64,000 nt of DNA from an uncultured Microbacteriaceae bacterium. Its GTDB lineage: Bacteria > Actinomycetota > Actinomycetes > Actinomycetales > Microbacteriaceae. Within the stretch, counting starts at the first letter, position 1, and each line of letters starts with the position of its first letter. Below, one piece after another: positions 18,259-28,523 of this stretch. Below the pieces are notes generated by a model that was given only the letters and a program-made list of their open reading frames with translations, was not told the DNA's origin and did no database searches. A program made the position numbers and the translations under genes. The stretch lies in the NCBI GenBank assembly GCA_903940225.1, contig CAJAKC010000007.1, positions 28,108 to 92,107 on the forward strand, read 5' to 3'.

Positions 18259-19803
18259 GTGTCAGGGAACATGCCCCCGGTCATCCGACCCGAATTCGTC
18301 AGCCCACGCTCGGTTGAGTTGCTGGCGGACGAACTGGGACTCAGGATTGTTGGAAACGCGCGTGGGGTAGAGGTAACCGGGCTCACCGTCATGACGCGCG
18401 AGGTTCGGCCAGGGGACATGTTCGTCGCAGTTCGGGGTGCGAGTCGCCACGGCGCTGAGTTCATTTCGGAAGCCGTTGCGAATGGAGCGGTTGCGGTTCT
18501 CACCGACGACGAAGGCGCCACTATCGCTGTGGATTCGCCCATCCCACTTGTTGTGGTCAATTCACCGCGCGAGGCGCTGGGTGAGGTTTCACGCTGGGTG
18601 TATCGAACCGATGACAACGCCCCGCAGTATTTCGGGATTACCGGCACCAACGGTAAGACGTCGACCGCCTACCTACTCGAGGGAATCCTCAATCAGCTCG
18701 GCGTCACGACGGGTCTCTCGTCAACCGCCGAGCGCCACATAGCGGGAGAAGTCTTTGTTTCCCGCTTGACGACCCCCGAAGCGAGCGAAATGCATGCCCT
18801 CATCGCCCGGATGAAGGAACGCGATGTTCGAGCGGTTGTGATCGAGGTTTCAGCGCAAGCGCTCACGCACAATCGAATTGCGGGAATCATCTGCGACGTT
18901 GCTGCCTTCACCAACCTGTCGCACGATCACCTCGATGATTATCCGGACATGGAAGCGTATTTCCAGGCAAAACGACAGTTCTTCGAACCTGAGCACGCAT
19001 CCCGCGGTGTCGTCTCACTCGATTCCTCGTGGGGAGCCCGTGTCGTCGACGAATCGCATATTCCCGTCACAACCATCTCGTCAATGGGGGATCCAACGGC
19101 GCAGTGGCACGTCGAGATTACCGAAGACGATCCCGCCTACACGGGATTCCGGTTGACCGGCCCCGAGGGAGTCACCATCGAGACGCGCGAACCGGTGATT
19201 GGACGCCACATGGCGGCAAACGCGGGGCTCGCCATCGTCATGCTCATTGAGGCGGGCTATTCACCGGACGCGATCAATCAGGCACTCGAACGCGACGGCG
19301 GAATTCGCGCGTACCTTCCCGGTCGCACGGAGAAGGTATCGGGGGAGAGCGGACCCAACGTGTACGTTGACTTTGGCCATTCGCCCGACGCGTTCGAGCA
19401 CACACTCGCGGCGGTTCGCCGATTCACGACGGGTCGAACGATCATGGTGTTCGGGGCGGACGGCGACCGTGATGCGACCAAGCGTTTCGACATGGGTCGA
19501 GTGTCCGCCGAGGGGTGCGACGTGCTTGTGATCACCGACCACCACCCGCGATTTGAAGACCCGGCGTCGATTCGCGCGCAGTTGCTCGTCGGCGCGCGCT
19601 CCGTTGACAACGGCCCAGAAATACACGAGGTCTCGCCACCCGAAGAGGCGATTCGCTTCGCGGTGTCGCTCGCGGGCGAGGGGGATTCGATTCTGTGGGC
19701 AGGGCCCGGACACCAGAACTATCGCGATATCAGGGGAGTGCGAACCGAGTATTCTGCGCGTGATCTTGCCCGAGCAGCGCTGGCCGAAGCAGGTTGGGCG
19801 TGA
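18259..19803 (+). CDS. murE: UDP-N-acetylmuramoyl-tripeptide synthetase, MurE-like
   Basis: MurE N-terminal domain, GITGTNGKTST, AYFQAKRQFF; C-terminal domain present but with variant motifs. Confidence 0.88.
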   Translation: MSGNMPPVIRPEFVSPRSVELLADELGLRIVGNARGVEVTGLTVMTREVRPGDMFVAVRGASRHGAEFISEAVANGAVAVLTDDEGATIAVDSPIPLVVVNSPREALGEVSRWVYRTDDNAPQYFGITGTNGKTSTAYLLEGILNQLGVTTGLSSTAERHIAGEVFVSRLTTPEASEMHALIARMKERDVRAVVIEVSAQALTHNRIAGIICDVAAFTNLSHDHLDDYPDMEAYFQAKRQFFEPEHASRGVVSLDSSWGARVVDESHIPVTTISSMGDPTAQWHVEITEDDPAYTGFRLTGPEGVTIETREPVIGRHMAANAGLAIVMLIEAGYSPDAINQALERDGGIRAYLPGRTEKVSGESGPNVYVDFGHSPDAFEHTLAAVRRFTTGRTIMVFGADGDRDATKRFDMGRVSAEGCDVLVITDHHPRFEDPASIRAQLLVGARSVDNGPEIHEVSPPEEAIRFAVSLAGEGDSILWAGPGHQNYRDIRGVRTEYSARDLARAALAEAGWA

Positions 19804-20225
19804 CAGCACCGGCAACTCTCGCCGACGGCACGATCGTGCTTGACGGCTCCTCGATCACGGACACCGACGCAATTCGCGACCTGCAGTCCGACCTCGCCGA
19901 GTGGCGCCTTCGCGGGCACCCGACAATTCATGTCGCGGGAGCGTTCGGTGCAGGCTCGGGTTTCGATGCGATGGATGCACTCGGTCGGCGCACCGTCAGA
20001 CTCAACATCGGCACGCTCATCGTGATCGGCGCCGATGCGCGAGTGATGTATCTCGCCGCCGAGCTCGAGGGTTCGTGGGACGGGGAGTCGCTCCCTGTCG
20101 CTGATATCAACTCCGCATACGATGAACTGAAACGATTGCGGGGAGACGGCGTTGTCATTCTCGTCACCGGTTCGACTGACGGAACAATGCCCGAACTGGT
20201 GGAACGACTGAAGGAGAGCGCGTGA
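19800..20225 (+). CDS. MurF C-terminal-domain-like ORF (catalytic domains absent)
   Basis: 141 aa ORF in the murF slot. [32 protein letters not shown]...[19 protein letters not shown] resembles the MurF C-terminal domain; no N-terminal domain and no GTNGKT P-loop. Confidence 0.7.
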   Translation: MTAPATLADGTIVLDGSSITDTDAIRDLQSDLAEWRLRGHPTIHVAGAFGAGSGFDAMDALGRRTVRLNIGTLIVIGADARVMYLAAELEGSWDGESLPVADINSAYDELKRLRGDGVVILVTGSTDGTMPELVERLKESA

Positions 20226-21319
20226 GATCTCTGCTCTTGGGTGCGGGATTCGCCCTGTTCTTCACGCTGTTCGTTACCCCGGCGTTTATGCGGCTCTTCG
20301 AGCGAATTGGCTGGGGCCAGTTCATTCGCGACGACGGGCCTCAAAGTCACCACACCAAACGGGGCACTCCGACCATGGGTGGCATCGTCATCATTTTCGG
20401 AGCGGTGCTCGGATACTTTTTTGGACACGCGATCGACGCGTATCCGCCCTCAGCCAGCGCGCTGCTCGTCATTTTCATGATGGTCGGTATGGGTCTCGTC
20501 GGCTTCATCGACGACTTCACAAAAACACGCAAGCAGCGCAGCCTTGGTTTGGGTGGTTGGGCCAAGATCGCCGGGCAAGCAGCGATTGCCTCCGCATTCG
20601 CGCTTCTCGCCATCAATTTCCCTGACGCCAACGGAATTACGCCGGCGTCCCTTGCCATTAGTGCGGTTCGCGACATTCCGTGGTTGAACTTTGCTCTCAT
20701 CGGCGGCGGGTTTGGAATCGGACTTTTTGTTCTCTGGGTCAATCTCATCGTTGTTTCGACCGCAAACGGAGTCAACGTTGCCGATGGTCTCGACGGTCTC
20801 GCGTCAGGAAGCGCGATTCTTGCGCTCACCGCCTACGTCGTCATCGGATTCTGGCAATTCAACCAAAGCTGTTTCAGTCTCGTGCTTGATCCTGAGGTCC
20901 AGTACAAGTGTTACGAGGTGCGCGACTCTCTCGATCTCGCCGCTATCGCTGCCGCGATCGCCGCTAGCACCGTTGGCTTTTTGTGGTGGAACACGTCGCC
21001 GGCACAGATCTTTATGGGCGACACGGGGTCGCTCGCACTCGGTGGAGCGCTGGCCGCACTCGCCATTCTGACGCGAACCGAAATTCTCATCATCCTCATC
21101 GGCTCACTGTTTGTCATTGTTGCTGGCTCGGTCATCATTCAGCGGTTGTATTTCAAGCTGACGAAGGGCAAACGCATCTTCCTCATGAGCCCACTGCATC
21201 ATCACTTCGAACTCAAGGGCTGGGCGGAAATCACGGTCGTTGTGCGGTTCTGGCTCATCGCAGCATTCGGTGTAGCCGTCGGCATAGGCATCTTCTACCT
21301 CGAATGGGTGAGCCGCTGA
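20222..21319 (+). CDS. mraY: Phospho-N-acetylmuramoyl-pentapeptide-transferase
   Basis: [47 protein letters not shown] motifs. Confidence 0.96.
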   Translation: MRSLLLGAGFALFFTLFVTPAFMRLFERIGWGQFIRDDGPQSHHTKRGTPTMGGIVIIFGAVLGYFFGHAIDAYPPSASALLVIFMMVGMGLVGFIDDFTKTRKQRSLGLGGWAKIAGQAAIASAFALLAINFPDANGITPASLAISAVRDIPWLNFALIGGGFGIGLFVLWVNLIVVSTANGVNVADGLDGLASGSAILALTAYVVIGFWQFNQSCFSLVLDPEVQYKCYEVRDSLDLAAIAAAIAASTVGFLWWNTSPAQIFMGDTGSLALGGALAALAILTRTEILIILIGSLFVIVAGSVIIQRLYFKLTKGKRIFLMSPLHHHFELKGWAEITVVVRFWLIAAFGVAVGIGIFYLEWVSR

Positions 21320-22794
21320 TGTCACTCCGTGCGGGCCTCACCAGCTGGCACGCCGATTGGACTGACCTCAAGGTTCTCGTGGTCGGTCTCGGAGTCACCG
21401 GTTTCAGCGTCGCCGACACACTGTGGGAATTGGGTTCTACCGTGCTCGTCACGACTCGAGAGGCGGGGGAGAACCACCGCGCGATGCTCGACGCCCTCGG
21501 AGTTGAATACGTGCTTGCCGAGGACGAAGCAGCATTGGTCGTGACGGCAAACGATTTTGGACCCGACGTGGTTATCGTCAGTCCCGGGATCAACCCGCGT
21601 CACGCCATTGTCGCGTGGGCTAAGGATGCAGGCGTTCCCGTGTGGAGTGACATGGAACTTGCCTGGAGAGTGCGGGACAAGGTTCGGACCGCTGAGTGGA
21701 TCCTCATCACCGGCACGAACGGGAAGACGACGACAACCCAATTGACGAGCCATGTGTTGACAACCGCTGGTTTTCGAACAGCGGCCGTTGGCAATATTGG
21801 GACCCCCATCCTCGACGCGATCCGCGATCCGCTGGGTTTCGATTTTCTCGTGGTCGAGATTTCCAGCTTTCAATTGCACTGGCTTCCCGGTGTGGGCGAA
21901 GGCGCACTGCGACCGATGTCCAGTGCGTGCCTCAACGTCGGTGATGACCACCTCGACTGGCACGGCACGGCGGCCGCGTATCGAGCGGCGAAGGGTGCTG
22001 TTTACGGGAACACCCGTGTCGCCGTGGTGTACTCGAAGGTTGACCCCGTAACCGAGGCCCTCGTGCGCGACGCCAATGTCGCTGAGGGGTGTGAGGCGAT
22101 CGGCTTCGGTTTCATGACTCCCGATACCGGCGAACTCGGGACGATCGAGGGACTGCTCGTTGATCGTGCGTTTGTGCCCGACCGGCGCAACACCGCTCAT
22201 GAGATTGTCACCGTTGACCACCTCGCCGAGCTGGGTTTTGCTACACCTCACATGATTCTCAACATTCTCGCCGCGTCCGGATTGGCGCTTTCCGTCGGCG
22301 CATCTGCCGAAGCGGTAGCGGAGGCGCTCGATTCTTTCGCTCTCGACCATCACCGCTGTGAAACGGTGGCCGAATTCGATGGCATTCGGTGGGTTGACGA
22401 TTCCAAGGCGACGAACGCGCACGCTGCCAATGCGTCGCTTCGGTCGTTCCCGTCACTTGTCTGGATTGTCGGTGGGTTGTTTAAGGGAACCGCAATCGAT
22501 GAGCTGGTGCAGGCACACGCGTCTCGACTTCGAGCAGTGATCGCCATCGGACTCGATCGGGATGAACCCCGCAGGGTGATGGCCGAATGGGCGCCACACA
22601 TTCCCTTTGCTGAAATCTCGGGCGACGACATCATGAGACAAGCGGTCGCGGTGGCCGCGGAACACGCCCACGACGGGGACACCGTGCTGCTCGCCCCCGC
22701 GGCGGCGTCGATGGATCAGTTCGTGGACTATGCGGACCGCGGTCGACAATTCGCAGCTGCTGTTCGAGCACACGTGGGACTCGACGATGAATAA
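21319..22794 (+). CDS. murD: UDP-N-acetylmuramoyl-L-alanine--D-glutamate ligase
   Basis: ITGTNGKTTTTQL, VEISSFQL, DDSKATN motifs. Confidence 0.95.
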   Translation: MSLRAGLTSWHADWTDLKVLVVGLGVTGFSVADTLWELGSTVLVTTREAGENHRAMLDALGVEYVLAEDEAALVVTANDFGPDVVIVSPGINPRHAIVAWAKDAGVPVWSDMELAWRVRDKVRTAEWILITGTNGKTTTTQLTSHVLTTAGFRTAAVGNIGTPILDAIRDPLGFDFLVVEISSFQLHWLPGVGEGALRPMSSACLNVGDDHLDWHGTAAAYRAAKGAVYGNTRVAVVYSKVDPVTEALVRDANVAEGCEAIGFGFMTPDTGELGTIEGLLVDRAFVPDRRNTAHEIVTVDHLAELGFATPHMILNILAASGLALSVGASAEAVAEALDSFALDHHRCETVAEFDGIRWVDDSKATNAHAANASLRSFPSLVWIVGGLFKGTAIDELVQAHASRLRAVIAIGLDRDEPRRVMAEWAPHIPFAEISGDDIMRQAVAVAAEHAHDGDTVLLAPAAASMDQFVDYADRGRQFAAAVRAHVGLDDE

Positions 22795-23941
22795 CCCGCG
22801 TCGAACCACCGTTCGAATTCCGAACCTGTTTAGTTCCGATTCGCCTCTCGTCACGACTCTTTTGGCGATCACGGCGCTACTCGTTGGTTTCGGATTACTG
22901 ATGGTGCTGTCGGCTTCATCGATTACGAGCGGCATCAACAATGACGGAAACTTTTTACACGACACACTCACTCAGTCGGCGGGAGTCGCTCTCGGCTCCG
23001 CCGCGGCCCTAATCATCGCTCGATTTCCGCTCGATTTCTGGCGGCGATTTCGAAACAGTTTCATCGTGATCGGAATCGGCTTGCAGGCCGCGGTTCTGCT
23101 GGTGGGAGATTCCTACGGCGGGAACCGGAACTGGATCCAGATCGGTGGCGTTTCACTGCAGCCGTCCGAATTCATCAAGCTTGCTCTCATCGTGTGGCTC
23201 GCGGTGTGGATTCACGACAATCCTCACCACTTCGACCAGCCCCTCTTGTACTGGTGGGACCGGCAATTGCTGTGGATTATCGCCCCGGTCCTTCTCATCC
23301 TCGGCGGGGGTGACATCGGCACCGTACTTATCATCGGTCTCATCATCCTGGGCATGTTGGTTATCGCGGGTGCTCCAGCGCGACCACTTGTATTTCTCGG
23401 CTTGTCCGCCATTCTCCTCATCGTCGCCTATGTCACCATCGCGCCGAGTTCTCGCGGCGATCGCTTCTCAATCTGGTTGAGTGGTTGCAAGCCCGAGGAT
23501 TACGAGGGCGCGTGTTGGCAGACGATTCACGGTTATTGGGCGCTCGGCTCGGGAGGCCTCTTTGGTTTAGGCGCAGGAAGTTCGCGCTCTAAATGGTCAT
23601 GGCTCCCTCACGCAGAATCGGACTATATCTTTGCGATCATCGGCGAAGAGTTCGGACTTGTTGGTGCCATCTTCCTGCTGCTCATCATTGTTGCTCTCGC
23701 GGTGACACTGGTTCGCCTGATGCGCGCCTATCCGCAACCGCTCACGCGCGCGATCATCGCCGGGGTCCTCGTATGGATTGTCGGGCAATCGCTCGTCAAC
23801 ATCGCCGTTGTCCTCGGGCTCTTGCCCGTGCTCGGCGTCCCGCTGCCCATGGTGTCCTCGGGCGGGTCCGCGATCATGGCGAATCTGCTCGCCATCGGTG
23901 TGGTTATTTCGTGCGTGCGATACGAGGAGAGGTACGGATGA
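22787..23941 (+). CDS. ftsW: SEDS-family FtsW
   Basis: Polytopic; NRNWIQIGGVSLQPSEFIKLA and PLPMVSSGGSA motifs; ATG at 22787 (ORF extends to 22730). Confidence 0.94.
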   Translation: MNNPRRTTVRIPNLFSSDSPLVTTLLAITALLVGFGLLMVLSASSITSGINNDGNFLHDTLTQSAGVALGSAAALIIARFPLDFWRRFRNSFIVIGIGLQAAVLLVGDSYGGNRNWIQIGGVSLQPSEFIKLALIVWLAVWIHDNPHHFDQPLLYWWDRQLLWIIAPVLLILGGGDIGTVLIIGLIILGMLVIAGAPARPLVFLGLSAILLIVAYVTIAPSSRGDRFSIWLSGCKPEDYEGACWQTIHGYWALGSGGLFGLGAGSSRSKWSWLPHAESDYIFAIIGEEFGLVGAIFLLLIIVALAVTLVRLMRAYPQPLTRAIIAGVLVWIVGQSLVNIAVVLGLLPVLGVPLPMVSSGGSAIMANLLAIGVVISCVRYEERYG

Positions 23942-25020
23942 CGACGTACCTGCTCGCGGGTGGGGGTACCGCCGGACACGTCAATCCGCTCCTGGCGACG
24001 GCCGACGAACTTCGGCGGACCGAAAAGAGCGCAACTATCATCGTTCTTGGCACGGCGGAGGGTCTCGAATCTCGACTCGTTCCGGAATCGGGATTTGAAC
24101 TGGTGACAATTGCGAAACTGCCGTTTCCGCGAGCCCTGTCTGTTTCTGCGGTGACCTACCCCGCACGACTCGCGAAGGCCGTGAGGGCGGTGCGGACCAT
24201 CATTCGCGAACGCAAGGTTGACGTCGTAGTCGGGTTTGGTGGTTATGCGTCGGCGCCGGCCTATCTCGCTGCCCGCGCGGAGCGAATCCCCATTGTCGTT
24301 CACGAAGCAAACTCGATTCCGGGCATTGCCAACAAGCTCGGCGCAGCGTTCACTCGATTTGTCGGCGTGACCTTTGCGGAAACTCCCATCGCCCACGCCA
24401 CAATGGTCGGAATGCCGCTGCGGCGAGAGATTGCGAGCCTCGATAGGGAATCTCTTCGAGACGAAGCGCGCCGCTTTTTTGGGATTCGCGGAACCAACCC
24501 TGTGTTGCTCGTCACGGGGGGCTCGACGGGGGCTGCTCGAATCAATGCCACGGTTGCCGCGACGGCCGCGGAAATCATCGCTTCCGGCTGGGACATCATC
24601 CACACGGTGGGTGAGTCGCGAGAATTCCGTGACCCCGCAATCCCCGGGTACCACGCTCTGCCATATTGCAACCGGATGGATCTCGCCCTAGCCGTCGCGG
24701 AACTCGTTATCGCCCGCGCGGGTGCGGCGACGGTGAGTGAATTGTCCGGCCTGGGAATTCCCACAGTGTTCGTGCCCTACCCGGTCGGAAATGGCGAACA
24801 GACGCGAAACGCCTCGGACATAGTCGCCGCTGGCGGCGCACTGCTGTGTCTCGACGCCGATTTCACCCCCGATTTTGTTCGAACAACGGTTCTCGGGCTG
24901 ATGTCCGATGCCCCAGCGCGGCGGGCGATGTCACAGGCTTCCACGTCGGTGGGGATTCGCGACGGCGCTGCGCGACTTGCCGCACTGATTCGCAGCGCCA
25001 TCGCACAGGCCACCCCATAG
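23938..25020 (+). CDS. murG: UDP-GlcNAc--undecaprenyl-pyrophosphoryl-MurNAc-pentapeptide transferase
   Basis: LAGGGTAGHVNPLLA, HEANSIPGIANK, RAGAATVSEL motifs; ATG at 23938. Confidence 0.95.
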   Translation: MTTYLLAGGGTAGHVNPLLATADELRRTEKSATIIVLGTAEGLESRLVPESGFELVTIAKLPFPRALSVSAVTYPARLAKAVRAVRTIIRERKVDVVVGFGGYASAPAYLAARAERIPIVVHEANSIPGIANKLGAAFTRFVGVTFAETPIAHATMVGMPLRREIASLDRESLRDEARRFFGIRGTNPVLLVTGGSTGAARINATVAATAAEIIASGWDIIHTVGESREFRDPAIPGYHALPYCNRMDLALAVAELVIARAGAATVSELSGLGIPTVFVPYPVGNGEQTRNASDIVAAGGALLCLDADFTPDFVRTTVLGLMSDAPARRAMSQASTSVGIRDGAARLAALIRSAIAQATP

Positions 25021-25030
25021 GGTTGGTGCT

Positions 25031-26422
25031 GTGATTGCCCCGGATTTAACCCAAGCCATTCCTGACGATCTGGGTCGCGTCCACTTCATCGGTATCGGCG
25101 GCAGCGGAATGAGCGGAATTGCACGTCTCTTCCACGCCCGCGGACTAACCGTCACCGGGTCGGACCGCAGTGAATCGGCAACGATCACCGCACTCCGAGC
25201 GTTAGGGATCGAGGTTCAGATTGGCCACGAACCGGCGCTCGTCACGAGCGCAAACACGGTCGTTGTCACCGGTGCGCTGTGGGACGATAACCCCGAGTAC
25301 GCGTGGGCTCTCGAACACGACATTCCCGTCCTGCATCGCTCTCTCGCTCTGCACTGGTTGACCCGAACCGGCCGTGTCATCGCGATAGCTGGTGCCCACG
25401 GCAAGACGACATCCACCGCGATGGTGGTGACCGCACTTCGGGGTGTCGGGGCGGATCCGTCGTTCGTCAATGGTGGTGTTATCGCATCCCTGGGCGTATC
25501 CGCCGATGTTGGACGTGATTCAGAATTCGTCATCGAAGCGGACGAATCGGACGGGTCATTCTTGCTCTACACCGTGGCTATCGGATTGATTACGAATATC
25601 GACACGGATCACCTCGAGACATACGGCTCGATGGACGCATTCGACGATGCCTTTGTCACGTTCGCCAATGGTTGTTCGGAGACGGTTGTTGTCTCTTCGG
25701 ATGACCCGCACCTCGAGCGACTTCGACCGCGAATCACCGCGACGACAATCTCGTTCGGCGAGGACGCTGCGGCGGATGTGCGAGTGACCGATATTGCCGC
25801 CACGTCGACGGGTGTCACCGCTACCGTCCACCACGGGAATGAGAGAGAAGCACTGGTACTTTCCGTCGCGGGACGGCACAACGCCACCAACGCGACCGGC
25901 GCGATTGCTGTTCTCATCGCGATGGGGTATTCGTTGGGCGCGGCAGCGACAGCGCTCGCCGCGTTTGCCGGGACCGGGAGACGTTTTGAGTTGAACGGAG
26001 AATGCCGGGGAGTGCGGGTTTTTGACGATTATGCCCACCACCCGCGCGAAGTTCGTGCCGCTCTTGCAACGGCACGAAGTGTTGTGGGTGATGGCCGGGT
26101 GATTGCTATTCATCAACCGCACTTGTATTCGCGAACCCGCGACATGGCGGGGGAGTTCGCGGCGGAGTATGAAATGGGCGCTGATTTCACCGTCGTCCTT
26201 GACGTTTATGGCGCTAGGGAAGACCCCATCGCCGGCGTCACCGGTGAACTGGTGTCGAGCGCCTTCACGGACTCTGATCGAGTCGCGTACTGCCCCGATT
26301 GGACCGATGCCGCTCGAGTGGCCGCCGAATACGCGAAGGACGGGGACATCATCATGACCCTCTCGTGCGGTGACGTCTACCGAATCATTCCGCACGTCCT
26401 TTCCGCACTGGAAACCTCGTGA
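25031..26422 (+). CDS. murC: UDP-N-acetylmuramate--L-alanine ligase
   Basis: HFIGIGGSGMSGIA, AGAHGKTTST, EADESDGSFL, DDYAHHPREV motifs. Confidence 0.95.
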   Translation: MIAPDLTQAIPDDLGRVHFIGIGGSGMSGIARLFHARGLTVTGSDRSESATITALRALGIEVQIGHEPALVTSANTVVVTGALWDDNPEYAWALEHDIPVLHRSLALHWLTRTGRVIAIAGAHGKTTSTAMVVTALRGVGADPSFVNGGVIASLGVSADVGRDSEFVIEADESDGSFLLYTVAIGLITNIDTDHLETYGSMDAFDDAFVTFANGCSETVVVSSDDPHLERLRPRITATTISFGEDAAADVRVTDIAATSTGVTATVHHGNEREALVLSVAGRHNATNATGAIAVLIAMGYSLGAAATALAAFAGTGRRFELNGECRGVRVFDDYAHHPREVRAALATARSVVGDGRVIAIHQPHLYSRTRDMAGEFAAEYEMGADFTVVLDVYGAREDPIAGVTGELVSSAFTDSDRVAYCPDWTDAARVAAEYAKDGDIIMTLSCGDVYRIIPHVLSALETS

Positions 26423-27243
26423 AGAGGCCCCAACACCACGGCGCCACTCCCGACCGCAAGCAGACTCAGCGCCCGATTCGTCGCGCGTCCTCCAACCCTC
26501 ACGCCCGTGTGCATCGAGCTGAGGAACGCGAAGCGCAACGGTTCACCGAAGGGCCGCGTCGACAACGGCGGTTTCGCTTGGCGGTGACGATGTCGGTCCT
26601 GGGTTTCATCGGGCTGGTGAGTGGGATCGTCCTGTCACCGCTGATGACACTCGACGAAGTTGTCGTCGCCGGGTTGGAGTCCGTGCCGGAAGAGGTCGTC
26701 GTCGGTGCGGTCAAAGAGCAGCTCGGGACTCCGCTGGCACTCCTTGATTACGGCTCTATCGAAAAGAGGCTTGGGGGAGTCGTGCAAATTCAATCGTTTG
26801 CCACGGAACTTCGCCCGCCGCACACGCTCGTCATTCGAATTGTCGAACGCGTCCCGATCGGTGCGATTGCCTCAGACTCCGGCTGGGACGTTGTTGACGC
26901 GGCGGGAGTTGTCTTGCGTTCATCCGCCGCGGCCCCCCGAACGGTTCCCCGACTCAACATCGAGGGCGTCGATTCCCCTGGGTTCCTCGCAGCGGTCAGG
27001 GCGTTGTTGGCGTTGCCGCCTTCACTGCGCGGCGATGTTGCGACGATTTCGGCGGAGACGCGCGACACGGTGCGTCTCATTCTCCGAGGTGTTCCCCACG
27101 AGATTCGATGGGGTTCGGATGAACTGTCGACTCTCAAGGCGGCAGTTCTTGAGCGTGCTCTGGAGATTGCGAGTGAGAAGGGCGGGACATTTGTCATCGA
27201 TGTTTCCGCGCCGGACACGCTCATCATGAACCGCATGAATTAG
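26419..27243 (+). CDS. ftsQ: Cell division protein FtsQ
   Basis: Basic cytoplasmic N-terminus, single TM, POTRA-like region; position between murC and ftsZ. Confidence 0.85.
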   Translation: MKRPQHHGATPDRKQTQRPIRRASSNPHARVHRAEEREAQRFTEGPRRQRRFRLAVTMSVLGFIGLVSGIVLSPLMTLDEVVVAGLESVPEEVVVGAVKEQLGTPLALLDYGSIEKRLGGVVQIQSFATELRPPHTLVIRIVERVPIGAIASDSGWDVVDAAGVVLRSSAAAPRTVPRLNIEGVDSPGFLAAVRALLALPPSLRGDVATISAETRDTVRLILRGVPHEIRWGSDELSTLKAAVLERALEIASEKGGTFVIDVSAPDTLIMNRMN

Positions 27244-27352
27244 GACACAAATTGGTGAGAGTCATCAAACCGCGACACGCCGACTTCACCTCCCGCGCTT
27301 TGGACACCCGCGCACGTAACTTGTGGGTGCCTCTCGGGGCGCAAAAAGTCTC

Positions 27353-27368
27353 GGCTTCAAGTAGAGCC
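27353..27368 (+). promoter_or_regulatory. Candidate MerR/FtsR operator upstream of ftsZ
   Basis: GGCTTCAAGTAGAGCC (GGCT/AGCC dyad ends) 19 bp upstream of the ftsZ ATG; TCAAGTAG core also upstream of merR2. Confidence 0.4.
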
Positions 27369-27386
27369 TGAATGTTGGAGGAACCC

Positions 27387-28523
27387 ATGGCCGGCAAAGG
27401 CAATAACCACCTCGCTGTCATCAAAGTTGTTGGTGTCGGCGGCGGCGGTGTCAACGCCGTGAATCGCATGATTGAAGCAGGCATCCGTGGAGTGGAGTTC
27501 ATCGCCATCAACACGGACGCGCAGGCGCTGTTGATGAGTGACGCCGACGTGAAGCTCGACGTCGGACGAGAACTCACACGCGGACTCGGAGCGGGGGCGG
27601 ACCCGGAGATGGGACGTCGCGCCGCAGAGGACCACGCTCAGGAGATCGAAGAGTGCCTTGCCGGAGCAGACCTTGTTTTTGTCACGGCTGGTGAGGGCGG
27701 TGGAACCGGCACCGGGGGAGCGCCCGTCGTTGCGCGCATCGCGAAATCGATTGGCGCGCTCACCGTCGGAGTTGTCACCAAACCGTTCAAGTTTGAGGCT
27801 CGTCGCCGTCGTGACCAGGCCGAAACCGGAATCGCTGCGCTGCGCAATGAGGTCGACACACTCATTGTCGTTCCCAACGATCGGTTGTTGGAGCTTTCCG
27901 ACCGCGCGATTTCCGCCACCGAAGCATTCGCGATCGCGGACGAAGTGCTCCTGTCGGGCGTGCAGGGGATTTCGGACCTCATCACAAACCCCGGGCTGAT
28001 TAACCTCGACTTCGCCGATGTGCGTTCCGTCATGCAAGATGCCGGCACCGCACTCATGGGAATTGGTAGCGCACGCGGAGCTGAACGTGCGATCAAGGCA
28101 ACCGAGATGGCGGCCCGTTCGCCTCTGCTCGACCAAACAATCGACGGCGCGCACGGCGTACTGTTGTCGATTCAGGGCGGCTCGAACCTCGGAATTCACG
28201 AAATCAACGAGGCAGCGACACTTATCACCGAGCACGTTCACCCCGACGCGAACGTCATCTTCGGAATGTCGATTGACGACACGCTCGGAGACGAAGTTCG
28301 GGTCACGGTCATCGCCGCCGGATTCGACAACGAGGCAGCGCCACGCGTGCGGAGCTCGGAGCCCCGGGTCGAATCGTTCAACACGAACGAAGTCGATCGC
28401 GTCAACTCCTCGGTGTACTCGGAAGCAACGCCAACGATGGAACACCAGAATGTTCCCAAGTTGACCGATGCATTCGATTCGGTGCCCGAAGACTACGACC
28501 TACCCGAGTTCCTCAAGTCATGA
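27387..28523 (+). CDS. ftsZ: Cell division protein FtsZ
   Basis: Tubulin signature [16 protein letters not shown]-terminal peptide [10 protein letters not shown]. Confidence 0.97.
   Translation: MAGKGNNHLAVIKVVGVGGGGVNAVNRMIEAGIRGVEFIAINTDAQALLMSDADVKLDVGRELTRGLGAGADPEMGRRAAEDHAQEIEECLAGADLVFVTAGEGGGTGTGGAPVVARIAKSIGALTVGVVTKPFKFEARRRRDQAETGIAALRNEVDTLIVVPNDRLLELSDRAISATEAFAIADEVLLSGVQGISDLITNPGLINLDFADVRSVMQDAGTALMGIGSARGAERAIKATEMAARSPLLDQTIDGAHGVLLSIQGGSNLGIHEINEAATLITEHVHPDANVIFGMSIDDTLGDEVRVTVIAAGFDNEAAPRVRSSEPRVESFNTNEVDRVNSSVYSEATPTMEHQNVPKLTDAFDSVPEDYDLPEFLKS

Noticed and set aside
20983-21318. N-terminal extension of the MurD ORF
   Set aside because: Runs inside mraY in another frame; the true start is ATG 21319 overlapping the mraY stop.
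27255-27371. 38-codon GTG ORF (VRVIKPRHADFTSRALDTRARNLWVPLGAQKVSASSRA) upstream of ftsZ, possible leader peptide
   Set aside because: No clear ribosome-binding site, and a 38-codon open frame is not unusual at this GC content; the regulatory-motif reading is preferred.
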